Source: Sphingomonas sp. QA11
GTDB lineage: Bacteria > Pseudomonadota > Alphaproteobacteria > Sphingomonadales > Sphingomonadaceae
Direction of reading: 5' to 3'
Length of the DNA stretch: 64,000 bases
Assembly: GCF_028473665.1 (NCBI RefSeq)
Contig: NZ_CP098774.1
Coordinates: forward strand, 3,686,501 to 3,750,500
This document shows, one piece after another, positions 56,570 through 64,000 of this stretch. Position 1 is the stretch's first letter. Each line of letters opens with the position of its first letter. The notes beneath the pieces are model-generated. The model did no database searches and was not told the origin of the DNA. It saw only the letters and a list, made by a program, of their open reading frames with translations. A program made the position numbers and the translations under genes.

Positions 56570-58519
56570 ATGCGAGCTGTGGTGCTGGGCGCGAGCGCCC
56601 TTCTCTTGTCCGGATCGGCGGCGATCGCCCAGCAGGCGGCCCCGCCCGTTGTCGCGCCGGCCGCGCCGGCGGACGCCCCCATTCCAGCGGAGCTGTTCGG
56701 GCGGCTACCCTTCATGGAAGCGCCGCAATTGTCGCCCGACGGCACCAGGGCCGCCGCCCGCCTGGCGGTGAACGGAACGCAGCGGCTGGCGATCATCCCG
56801 CTCGACGATTCGAGCAAGATGGTTCAGATCAACCAGGGCGAGATCGACCTCAACAGCTGGACCTGGGTGAACGACAGCTGGCTGGTCGCACGGATCGGAA
56901 CGAACACCCCGGTCGAGGGCGACACCTGGTATGTGCGGCGCGCGATCAGCATCAGCGCCGACGGCAAGAAGATGCAGGTGCTGGGCAAGCAGGACGCGGC
57001 GCAGGGCGCCGACGATATCCTGTGGATCGCGCGCGACGGATCGCCGCACGTCCTGCTCGCGATGCAGACCTCGATCTATTCGGACCGCCCCGGTTTCTGG
57101 CCCGAAGTGCGCGATTTCGATGTATCGACCGGCAAGGGGAAACGCGTGCTGGCGCCATCGACCGACGTCATGGACTGGTATGCCGACAGCACGGGCACCG
57201 TCCGGCTCGGCATCGCCTATGTCGATTCGACGCGCACCTCCAAGATGCTCTATCGCGACCGGAACGACCAGACCTTCCGTACCGTCGACAAGGTACGCGG
57301 GCCCGGCGCGTCGCTGGGCAACGTGCCGGCGATGTTCCTGCCCGAGCCGGGCAAGGCGATCGCCTATGACGATGCGGGCGGGTTCAACGCGCTCTACAAT
57401 CTCGATCTCGCGTCGCTGAAGACGGGCGAGAAACTGTTCGGCGTTCCCGGCTACGACATCGACAACCTGATCACCGGCGACGGCGGTACACGCCTGATCG
57501 GCATACATTATACCGACACGCGCGCCCGCACCCACTGGTTCGATCCCGCACTGGCCGATATCCAGGCGAAGATCGACCAGGCGGTCGGCACGCGCCGGGC
57601 CCAGATCAAGTCCTGGAGCCGCGATTTCAAGGTCCTGATCGTCCTGGTCGACAGCCCCGACAATCCGGGCACCTATTATATCTTCCGCCAGGACGAGGGC
57701 GTGATGCACGTCTTCGCCTCCGTCAACGAGGGGCTTGGGCGAAAGGCGTACGGCCCGGTCAGCTCGATCCGCTACAAGGCGCGCGACGGGCTGGAGATCG
57801 AGGCGATCCTGACCCGGCCCAAAGGCGGGACGGGCAAGAACCTGCCGCTGATCGTGATGCCGCATGGCGGCCCGTTCGCGCGCGACGACGAGAGCTGGGA
57901 CTGGTGGGCGCAGTTCCTCGCCAGCCGCGGCTATGCGGTGATCCAGCCCAATTACCGCGGATCGTCGGGTTACGGCACCGCCTTTTCGGAAAAGGGCAAC
58001 GGCCAATGGGGCCTGGCCATGCAGGACGACCTGATCGACGCGATCAAATGGGCAGCCAAGGAAGGCATCGCCGATCCCAGGCGCGTGTGCATCGTCGGCG
58101 GATCCTATGGCGGCTATGCGGCGCTCCGCGCGGCGCAGCGCGACCATGGCACCTATCGCTGCGCGATTTCCTATGCCGGCGTGTCGGACATGGCGGCGAT
58201 CCTGCGCCACGACGGCAGCTTCCTGAACGGCGGACGAAGCAAGGACTACTGGCGCAGCCAGTCGACCGACCTGAAAGGCGCCTCCCCGATCAACTTCGCC
58301 ACCGATTTCTCGATTCCGGTGCTGGTCATGCACGGCAAGGTCGATGCCCGGGTACCGGTGAAGCAATCGCGCGAAATGGTCGAGAAGCTGAAGGCCGCGG
58401 GCAAGACCTATCGCTATATCGAGCAGCCCCTGGGCGACCATCACTTCTCCCGCGAGGCCGACCGCATCCAGTTCCTGAAGGAAATGGAGGCGTTCCTGAA
58501 GGAGTATAACCCGGCGTGA
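56570..58519 (+). CDS. Exported S9-family peptidase (prolyl oligopeptidase-like)
   Basis: A 649-residue serine peptidase with a signal peptide (RAVVLGASALLLSGSAAIAQ), an N-terminal beta-propeller region and a C-terminal alpha/beta hydrolase domain. The nucleophile is Ser512 in GGSYGGYAAL, preceded by QPNYRGSSGYG. The catalytic His is in LGDHHFSREADR and the Asp is expected in VLVMHGKVDARVPV. It probably degrades peptides in the periplasm. ATG 56570 has GGGGG at 6-base spacing; the ATG at 56564 abuts that run. Confidence 0.92.
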   Translation: MRAVVLGASALLLSGSAAIAQQAAPPVVAPAAPADAPIPAELFGRLPFMEAPQLSPDGTRAAARLAVNGTQRLAIIPLDDSSKMVQINQGEIDLNSWTWVNDSWLVARIGTNTPVEGDTWYVRRAISISADGKKMQVLGKQDAAQGADDILWIARDGSPHVLLAMQTSIYSDRPGFWPEVRDFDVSTGKGKRVLAPSTDVMDWYADSTGTVRLGIAYVDSTRTSKMLYRDRNDQTFRTVDKVRGPGASLGNVPAMFLPEPGKAIAYDDAGGFNALYNLDLASLKTGEKLFGVPGYDIDNLITGDGGTRLIGIHYTDTRARTHWFDPALADIQAKIDQAVGTRRAQIKSWSRDFKVLIVLVDSPDNPGTYYIFRQDEGVMHVFASVNEGLGRKAYGPVSSIRYKARDGLEIEAILTRPKGGTGKNLPLIVMPHGGPFARDDESWDWWAQFLASRGYAVIQPNYRGSSGYGTAFSEKGNGQWGLAMQDDLIDAIKWAAKEGIADPRRVCIVGGSYGGYAALRAAQRDHGTYRCAISYAGVSDMAAILRHDGSFLNGGRSKDYWRSQSTDLKGASPINFATDFSIPVLVMHGKVDARVPVKQSREMVEKLKAAGKTYRYIEQPLGDHHFSREADRIQFLKEMEAFLKEYNPA

Positions 58520-58628
58520 CGGCGCAACCACGCGCTGCCCGGCGGGCGGGACAGGCGGGTGCTTCCCTTTTGGCTGCTTTGCGGCTAAGGCCCGCGCTCA
58601 CTTATCCCCAACATCGCTAGAGGTTTGT

Positions 58629-58847
58629 TTGGCCAAGGAAGAATTGCTCGAAATGCGCGGCCAGGTGGTGGAGCTTCTGCCCAACGCCATGTTCCGCGTA
58701 AAACTCGAAAACGATCATGAAATTCTCGGCCATACCGCCGGCAAGATGCGCAAGAACCGCATCCGCGTGCTGGTGGGCGACGAGGTTCTTGTCGAACTGA
58801 CCCCGTACGACCTGACCAAGGGTCGCATCACCTACCGCTTCAAATAA
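58629..58847 (+). CDS. infA: Translation initiation factor IF-1
   Basis: A 72-residue S1-fold (OB) protein, exactly the IF-1 length, with MAKEELLEMRGQVVELLPNA, FRVKLENDHEILGHTAGKMR and the basic RKNRIRVLVGDEVLVEL. It occupies the ribosomal A site at initiation. The start codon is TTG 58629 with GAGG upstream. Followed 11 bases later by maf, the usual alphaproteobacterial order. Confidence 0.98.
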   Translation: MAKEELLEMRGQVVELLPNAMFRVKLENDHEILGHTAGKMRKNRIRVLVGDEVLVELTPYDLTKGRITYRFK

Positions 58848-58858
58848 GCAGCGGGCCT

Positions 58859-59428
58859 GTGCGGCTCGTTCTTGCCTCCACCTCCCCGCGCCGGCGCGAC
58901 CTTCTTGCGCGGCTTGGTGTCGAGCCGGCGCGTGTCGCCGACCCAGCCATTGACGAGACGCCGCTGCCCGGCGAGCTGCCGCGCGCCCATGCCCTGCGCC
59001 TGGCCGAGGCCAAGGCGCGCGCCGTCGAGCGCGCACCCGACGAGATCGTGCTGGCCGGCGACACGGTAATCGCGCTGGGCCGCCGCGTCCTGGGCAAGGC
59101 CGAAAATGAGCCTGAGCTGCGCGGCATGCTCGGCCTGCTTTCCGGCCGGCGCCACCATTGCCTTACTGCCGTCTGCGTGGTCGATGCCAGCGGCAAGGCG
59201 CGCACCCGCCTGTCCGATACGATCGTCGCGTTCAAGCCGCTGAACGGGGCCGAGATCGACGCCTATGTCGCGAGCGGCGAGGGGCTTGGCAAGGCGGGCG
59301 GCTATGCCATCCAGGGCCGGGCCGAGGCGTTCGTGCGCTTCCTCTCCGGCAGCCATTCCGGGGTGATCGGCCTGCCCCTGTTCGAGACCCGCGCGCTGCT
59401 CGCCGCAGCCGGGATGCCTCTTGGCTGA
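58859..59428 (+). CDS. Maf-like nucleoside triphosphate pyrophosphatase
   Basis: A 189-residue Maf protein that hydrolyses non-canonical or modified nucleotides. It carries LVLASTSPRRRDLLARLGVE at the phosphate-binding N-terminus, IDETPLPGE, IVLAGDTVIALGRRVLGKAE, and GYAIQGRAEAFVRFLSGSHS with VIGLPLFET. The GTG start at 58859 follows a purine-poor AGCAGCGGGCCT; its end overlaps the ribonuclease gene by 8 bases. Which Maf subclass (YhdE or YceF) is not decided. Confidence 0.93.
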   Translation: MRLVLASTSPRRRDLLARLGVEPARVADPAIDETPLPGELPRAHALRLAEAKARAVERAPDEIVLAGDTVIALGRRVLGKAENEPELRGMLGLLSGRRHHCLTAVCVVDASGKARTRLSDTIVAFKPLNGAEIDAYVASGEGLGKAGGYAIQGRAEAFVRFLSGSHSGVIGLPLFETRALLAAAGMPLG

Positions 59429-60392
59429 GCACGCATCCGCCGAATGGTTGTACGAGCCCGGAATCGGCGAGGCGCGTGCGGCGCTGGTCGAGGACGGCGC
59501 GATCGTCCAGGCGCTGATCGAGATCGACAGCGACTTTCCCCGACTCGGCGCGGTGCTCGCCGCCCGGCTGGTCGAGATCACCGTCAAGGGCCGCGAGGGC
59601 CGGGTGACGATCGAGGGTGGCGGCGAGGCGATGCTCTCCCCGCTGCCCGCAGGCATCACCCAGGGCGCGGCGCTGACGGTCGAAATGATCCGCGAAGCGA
59701 TCCCGGAGACTGGGCGCGCGAAACTTGCCAGGGTCGCCCCGGCCGAGCCCGGCGCTGTCCCAGCCCCCGGACCCGACCTGCTCGCGCGGATCACCGCGTC
59801 GGGCCAGCCGCTGCGCATCCTGCGCGCGCACGAACCTGACGCGCTGGAGGCAGCAGGCTGGTCCGAGGTGCTTGAAGAAGCGCTGAGCGGCGATATCGCC
59901 TTTCCCGGCGGCGCGCTGCGCCTGTCGCCGACGCCGGCGATGACGCTGTTCGACGTGGACGGCCATCCGCCGCTCGAGACGCTGGCGATCAACGCGGCTC
60001 ATGCGGTGGGTGCGGCGATCCTGCGGCACGATATCGGCGGCTCGATCGGCATCGACTTTCCGACGATCGAGGGCAAGGCCGCTCGCCAGGCGGTGGCGGC
60101 AGCGATCGACGCTGCGCTGCCGCCACCGTTCGAGCGCACCGCGATGAACGGATTCGGCTTTCTGCAGATCGTGCGCCGTCGCGCGCGCGTGTCGCTGCCT
60201 GAGCTGCTCCGCGCCGACCGCGCGGGCGCCGAAGCGCGGGCACTGCTCCGCGCGATCGAGCGCACACCCCCACCGGGCATCCGGCACCACAAAGCGACCC
60301 CGCGCGTTCTGGCCTGGCTGACGGCGCGCCCCGCGCTTGTCGCCGAACTGGCGCGCCGAACTGGCATGCACCATGATTTCGAGGCGAGCTGA
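59421..60392 (+). CDS. Short ribonuclease E/G family protein
   Basis: A 323-residue relative of RNase E/G without the N-terminal S1 domain insertion of full-length enzymes. The catalytic region keeps both metal-binding Asp blocks: MTLFDVDGHPPLETLAINAA, then LRHDIGGSIGIDFPTIEGKA. The zinc-link CPxC motif is missing. It starts at TTG 59421 inside the end of maf (coupled translation). The length and the maf-RNase-yacG order are typical of alphaproteobacteria; the RNA targets are unknown. Confidence 0.88.
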   Translation: MAEHASAEWLYEPGIGEARAALVEDGAIVQALIEIDSDFPRLGAVLAARLVEITVKGREGRVTIEGGGEAMLSPLPAGITQGAALTVEMIREAIPETGRAKLARVAPAEPGAVPAPGPDLLARITASGQPLRILRAHEPDALEAAGWSEVLEEALSGDIAFPGGALRLSPTPAMTLFDVDGHPPLETLAINAAHAVGAAILRHDIGGSIGIDFPTIEGKAARQAVAAAIDAALPPPFERTAMNGFGFLQIVRRRARVSLPELLRADRAGAEARALLRAIERTPPPGIRHHKATPRVLAWLTARPALVAELARRTGMHHDFEAS

Positions 60393-60393
60393 C

Positions 60394-60591
60394 ATGGCGA
60401 AGAACGACAAATGCCCGATCTGCGGCAAACCAGCTGCCGCTGAGCACACCCCGTTCTGCAGCCGCGGCTGCCGCGACCGCGATCTCCTGCAATGGCTCGG
60501 CGAAGGGTATCGCCTTCCTGCAGGGCCCGCCGATCCGGAAGAGTCATCGACTGCATCACGCGGGCTGGACAGCGCCAACGACGCCGATTAA
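60394..60591 (+). CDS. yacG: DNA gyrase inhibitor YacG
   Basis: A 65-residue zinc protein with the four Cys ligands C7, C10, C22 and C26 (KCPICGKPAAAEHTPFCSRG, CRDRDLLQWLGEGY). YacG binds GyrB and inhibits gyrase in E. coli. ATG 60394 starts one base after the RNase stop. The frame extending upstream to 60337 is a shadow. Confidence 0.95.
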   Translation: MAKNDKCPICGKPAAAEHTPFCSRGCRDRDLLQWLGEGYRLPAGPADPEESSTASRGLDSANDAD

Positions 60592-60631
60592 GAGGCCCGC
60601 TCTTTCCGGCGCCCGTCAGGCGCGCCGGCAT

Positions 60632-60707
60632 GCCCGGGTAGCTCAGTTGGTAGAGCATGCGATTGAAAATCGCAGTGTCGGCGGTTCGATCCCGTCCCCG
60701 GGCACCA
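60632..60707 (+). tRNA. tRNA-Phe (anticodon GAA)
   Basis: A complete 76-base cloverleaf: acceptor GCCCGGG/CCCGGGC, D-arm GCTC AGTTGGTA GAGC, anticodon loop TTGAAAA (GAA) in stem GCGA/TCGC, T-arm with GGTTCGATCC, and encoded CCA. It lies 40 bases after yacG. Confidence 0.98.
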
Positions 60708-60895
60708 TCCTTTCCCTTCCACCCTTTCTTCCGCAATGCAGACCACGGCAAGGACGGCGCCGTCGAGATGCGGCCGACACGTCGAAGCGCGCGAATCCTG
60801 CGTGCGACGCCCGGAAGACGGAGTCCATTGTCATCCACGGTTCAGCTTCGCAGCGATATTTCTGCCCCTGCCCTTTACCCAGGGAGGATGATTCC

Positions 60896-61300
60896 ATGCG
60901 GAAGGTCGCCGCGCTTCTCGCCGCCGTGATTGTGCTTGCCGCTGCCAGTCCGGCCGCTGCGGCCAGCCCGCCCCCGGGCGTCTGGGCCAACCCGTCCGAC
61001 AGCGTGCGCGTCGCCTTCAGGCGCTGTGGCGACGCGATCTGCGGCACGGTGATCTGGGCGAACGCCAAGGCCGAGGCAGATGCCCGGCGCGGCGGCACAG
61101 ACCGGCTGGTCGGCACCATGCTGTTCCGCGATTTTGTCGAAGAAGACCCGCATCGCTGGAGCGGCGAAGTCTACATCCCCGATATCGGACAGAGCCTGTC
61201 GGGCACGATCACCCAGATCGATGCGCGCACCCTGGTTGGCGAAGGCTGCGTATTCGCCGGGTTCGGCTGCAAATCCCAGACATGGAAGCGTCTGAAATAG
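60896..61300 (+). CDS. DUF2147 family exported protein
   Basis: A 134-residue protein with a signal peptide (KVAALLAAVIVLAAASPAAA) and a DUF2147 beta-barrel-like domain (PPGVWANPSDSVRVAFRRCG, CGTVIWANAKAEADARRGGT, GEVYIPDIGQSLSGTITQID, LVGEGCVFAGFGCKSQTWKR). The four Cys probably form disulphides. ATG 60896 follows AGGGAGGA. Role unknown; family members are periplasmic and often near RNA or envelope genes. Confidence 0.9.
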   Translation: MRKVAALLAAVIVLAAASPAAAASPPPGVWANPSDSVRVAFRRCGDAICGTVIWANAKAEADARRGGTDRLVGTMLFRDFVEEDPHRWSGEVYIPDIGQSLSGTITQIDARTLVGEGCVFAGFGCKSQTWKRLK

Positions 61301-61437
61301 CCGGTCGATCGAACGGCAGGAGCTAGATCCATTCCGGCGCGAACGGCGGGCGAAGCTTGCATTCGGCGCTCGCGCGACGGATGCTTCGTCCTTACGGACA
61401 GCCGATAGGCAGCCAGCAGGATCGGAGCAACACGACG

Positions 61438-63273
61438 ATGGGGATCGAACCGGCGGAGCCCGCCTCCTCCTGCGACATCTGCCTGGTCGTGCCGCCGTTC
61501 GACGCGATCAATTTCCCCGCGCTCGGCACCGCGATCCTGGCCACGGCTTGCCGCGCCCGCGGGATGAGCGTGACGATCGTCTATGGCAGCATCCTGCTCG
61601 CCGCCGAGATCGGCTATGATGATTATTGCCGGATCTGCGATTCGCCCATCCGCACCATGATGGGCGAACGGCTTTTCCGCCGATACGCCTTTCCGCCCGA
61701 GATCGAGCGGACCATCCCGGACGGCGAGCCGCTGACGGGAAATGGGCAGGCTGTTTTCGATCGCGCCGCCCCGCTGATCGATCCGTTTCTCGACGACCTC
61801 GCCGATCGGGTACTCGCGTTGCGCCCGAAGCTTATCGGCATCGCCTCGACCTTCCAGCAGAATCTGGCCGCCGGCGCGACCGCGCTCCGGCTGAAAGCGC
61901 GCGCGCCCGACCTGCCCATCGTACTGGGCGGCGCCAATGTATCGACCCCGATGGGCGAGGGGCTGGCCCAGGTCTTTCCGTGGATCGACCGGTTCGTGTC
62001 GGGCGAGGCCGATCTCGTCTTCCCGGCGCTGTGCGAGACTTATCTCAAGACCGGCGCGCTGCCTGACGAGAAGCTGGTCGCCTGCGGGCCGATCGACGAC
62101 ATGCGCGTGGTGCATACGCCCAATTTCGCTGATTATTTCGCGGTGCTGCGCGAATGCCAGGCGGCGGGAAAGCTACCGATGAGCCTGCCCGAATTCCTGA
62201 CGCTGGAAAGCTCGCGCGGATGCTGGTGGGGGCAGAAGAACCATTGCGTGTTCTGCGGCCTGAACGCGCTCGGCATGGATTTCCGCAAGAAGGACGCGCG
62301 GCGGGTCTTCCGCGAGTTGAAGGACCTGACCGAGACCTGGGGGGTGAAGCGAGTCGCTGCCTCCGACAACATCATGCCGCTCAACTATCTCGACGAGCTG
62401 ATGCCGGCGCTCGCCGCCTGGGAGGGGCGCCCCCACCTCTTCTACGAGGTCAAGGCGAACCTGCGCGAGGACCAGATGGACGTGCTGGCGGCGGGCGGGG
62501 TCAACGCGATCCAGCCGGGCATCGAATCGCTGTCGTCACGGCTGCTGAAGCTGATGCGCAAGGGCGTGTCGGGACACCAGAACATCGCCTTGCTGCGCCA
62601 TTGCAAGGCGCGCAACATCAGCGTCGGCTGGAATTATATCTACGGCTTTGTCGGGGAAGAGATCGCCGATTATGACGGCGTCATCGAAATGATGCCCAAG
62701 ATCGAGCATCTCGAACCGCCGACAGGGTGCAACCAGATCATCGTCGATCGCTACAGCCCCTATCACACCGCCCATAAGGAGCTCGGGATCGGCGAGATCA
62801 CGCCCTACCCCTCTTATTACGCGCTCTACCCGCCCGATGCGCCGCTGATGGACATCGCCTATCATTTCAAGGGTTCCTACACGACGCCGCTGCTGTCGAG
62901 CCCGGCCGATGTCGAGCGACTGTGCGCGGCCATCGAGCGCTGGCGCGAACGGTGGCGGACACCACCGCACGCGCCAGCGCTGCGCCTGCTGCCGCGCCCG
63001 AACGGCGCGGTCATCGTCGATACGCGGAGCATTGCGCGCGCGAAGCTGACCATCATCTCACGGGAGCAGGACGAGGCGCTGAAGGTGCTTGACCGCCCAA
63101 AGCCGCTCGATGCGCTCGATCCTGAGACACGCGCGCAGGTCCCGTTCCTGCTCGAACGGGATTTCGTGATCGATCATGAGGGCTTGCTGCTTACCGTCGT
63201 AACCCGCCCGAGAGTACTGGCGCGGCCCATTGCGGCGAGGCCGGCCGACCAGGCCGAGATGCAGGCAGCCTAG
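61438..63273 (+). CDS. RiPP maturation B12-binding radical SAM protein (rSAM_ocin_1-like)
   Basis: A 611-residue cytoplasmic maturase. The N-terminal region (ICLVVPPFDAINFPALGTAI, LIGIASTFQQNLAAGATALR, IVLGGANVSTPMGEGLAQVF) is a cobalamin-binding-type Rossmann fold. The radical SAM cluster is Cys262, Cys270 and Cys273 in SRGCWWGQKNHCVFCGLN, an unusual CxxxxxxxCxxC spacing that is diagnostic of the RiPP maturation radical SAM protein 1 family. Such enzymes modify ribosomal peptides, often by C-methylation. ATG 61438 has GGAG 10 bases upstream. No precursor peptide is visible between 61301 and 61437. Its TAG overlaps the convergent gene's stop. Confidence 0.87.
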   Translation: MGIEPAEPASSCDICLVVPPFDAINFPALGTAILATACRARGMSVTIVYGSILLAAEIGYDDYCRICDSPIRTMMGERLFRRYAFPPEIERTIPDGEPLTGNGQAVFDRAAPLIDPFLDDLADRVLALRPKLIGIASTFQQNLAAGATALRLKARAPDLPIVLGGANVSTPMGEGLAQVFPWIDRFVSGEADLVFPALCETYLKTGALPDEKLVACGPIDDMRVVHTPNFADYFAVLRECQAAGKLPMSLPEFLTLESSRGCWWGQKNHCVFCGLNALGMDFRKKDARRVFRELKDLTETWGVKRVAASDNIMPLNYLDELMPALAAWEGRPHLFYEVKANLREDQMDVLAAGGVNAIQPGIESLSSRLLKLMRKGVSGHQNIALLRHCKARNISVGWNYIYGFVGEEIADYDGVIEMMPKIEHLEPPTGCNQIIVDRYSPYHTAHKELGIGEITPYPSYYALYPPDAPLMDIAYHFKGSYTTPLLSSPADVERLCAAIERWRERWRTPPHAPALRLLPRPNGAVIVDTRSIARAKLTIISREQDEALKVLDRPKPLDALDPETRAQVPFLLERDFVIDHEGLLLTVVTRPRVLARPIAARPADQAEMQAA

Positions 63274-64000
63274 GCGGGGCGCTCTCGCGCGAGGGCCGCG
63301 ACCGTCGCAGCGACGCTGTCGGCAAGTTCCTCAACCGACAGCGCCTTCGCACCACCAAGGCCGAACAGCCTGCAATCCGCGGCCATGCGCCTGACAAGAT
63401 CGAACTGCGCGCGCTGGCCGCCCATCGGCTTCACGAATTGCGGGCGGCAGGCATGGCGAAGAAGCAGCCCCATCCGGTCGGCCCCCTCGACCGGCCGGCA
63501 GCCGGGCGTCGTGCCGGGCCGCAGCTCGAAGATCGCGGACAGGCGGACCGGCTCGGCATGGGCCGGTGCCGGAAGATAATATTTGTCCATGACCGCCGAT
63601 ACGCGCCGCAACGTGGCGGGGGCGACCCCGATCAATGCACAGGCATCGCCCCAGAGCTTGATCTGACCGGAGCTCGGCCAGGCGAGCGGTGGCCCGGTAG
63701 CGGTGCTGATGCGCGTGGTATCGTCGGCGACCAGCGCCCAGCCACGCCGGCTCAAGGCTGCCGCGAGGGTCGATTTGCCGTTGCCCGACGCCCCGCAGAT
63801 GGCGATCGCGCCAATCCCGTCCGGTGGGACGAGGCTGGCCGCGTGCAGGGGATATTCCCCCCGCTGATGGATGAGGGCGGCGCGCACACTGCCGTTCATC
63901 ACCTGAGTGAAGATTCCGCGATCAGCGGCAGGATCGATCGAGAAGTCGACCGACCGGCCGTCGCGAATGAGGAAACTGCCAAGCGCCGGGATCACGATCA
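63270..64000 (-). CDS. HPr-kinase-like P-loop protein, 5' end beyond window
   Basis: At least 243 codons, running off the right edge. HAASLVPPDGIGAIAICGAS followed by GNGKSTLAAALSRRGWALVA gives a Walker A site and the HPr kinase/phosphorylase-type fold, with DDTTRIS as the Mg2+-binding Asp pair. Stand-alone proteins of this type occur in RiPP clusters such as lasso peptide loci, where some phosphorylate the precursor. A GTG at 63995 exists, but the frame is open to the edge, so the true start may lie outside. Convergent with the radical SAM gene; both stops share CTAG at 63270-63273. Confidence 0.8.
   Translation of the reverse strand, partial: IVIPALGSFLIRDGRSVDFSIDPAADRGIFTQVMNGSVRAALIHQRGEYPLHAASLVPPDGIGAIAICGASGNGKSTLAAALSRRGWALVADDTTRISTATGPPLAWPSSGQIKLWGDACALIGVAPATLRRVSAVMDKYYLPAPAHAEPVRLSAIFELRPGTTPGCRPVEGADRMGLLLRHACRPQFVKPMGGQRAQFDLVRRMAADCRLFGLGGAKALSVEELADSVAATVAALARERPA

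Noticed and set aside
54166..56817. 883-codon open frame antisense to hppA
   Set aside because: High-GC third-position effect opposite a real gene; Asp/Arg/His-rich composition and no domain.

Overview
The window is high-GC chromosomal DNA of an alphaproteobacterium, most likely Sphingomonadaceae. This rests on the very large NAD-type glutamate dehydrogenase, the infA-maf-RNase-yacG-tRNA-Phe block, the hisG-hisD-nusB-thiL-hppA block, the short HisG, the aerobic CobS/CobT cobaltochelatase pair, and several palindromic intergenic repeats typical of sphingomonads. These are family-level arguments; no search was run.

Layout. 0-4.6 kb: catabolic cluster (start of a CaiB-type CoA-transferase, aldehyde dehydrogenase, SDR, IclR regulator, aromatic-acid-type MFS). 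4.6-6.2 kb: Lrp regulator divergent from an ornithine-cyclodeaminase-like gene. 6.7-8.9 kb: TonB siderophore receptor behind a Fur-like dyad. 9.1-10.7 kb: tRNA-Thr and a PAS-type protein. 10.8-15 kb: tripartite EmrB/EmrA/NodT efflux operon. 15.1-18.2 kb: two-component system with a PmtA-like methyltransferase. 18.4-23.1 kb: accessory patch with a truncated restriction-enzyme gene, RelB/YafQ toxin-antitoxin, an unknown gene and an orphan phage terminase pair. 23.4-28 kb: NAD-glutamate dehydrogenase. 28-31.6 kb: iron-uptake operon (PiuA/Fiu-like receptor, Sel1 protein, tiny membrane protein) behind two tandem Fur-like dyads. 31.7-32.5 kb: a probable manganese (yybP-ykoY) riboswitch and mntP. 32.5-33.3 kb: palindromic repeats with an intact and a deleted copy of a GIY-YIG nuclease gene. 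33.3-37.4 kb: cobS/cobT with an unknown gene between them.

37.4-44.5 kb looks like an insertion between cobS and the dnaJ/bolA pair that usually lies beside it. It carries an HxlR regulator with VOC, DUF1428 and reductase-like enzymes. It also carries the most unusual gene of the window, at 42384-44465: a phage-virion-like N-terminus joined to an AT-rich C-terminal domain with a caspase-like His/Cys dyad, followed by a possible immunity gene.

44.6-50.4 kb: dnaJ-like, bolA, GST, two Nudix genes, pirin, alpha/beta hydrolase and a DUF2332 gene. 50.4-56.4 kb: hisG, hisD, nusB, thiL and hppA, interrupted by an 87-base G run that is probably a sequencing artefact. 56.5-61.3 kb: S9 peptidase, infA, maf, RNase, yacG, tRNA-Phe and a DUF2147 protein. 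61.4-64 kb: the edge of a probable RiPP cluster (B12/radical SAM maturase convergent with an HPr-kinase-like protein), running off the right end.
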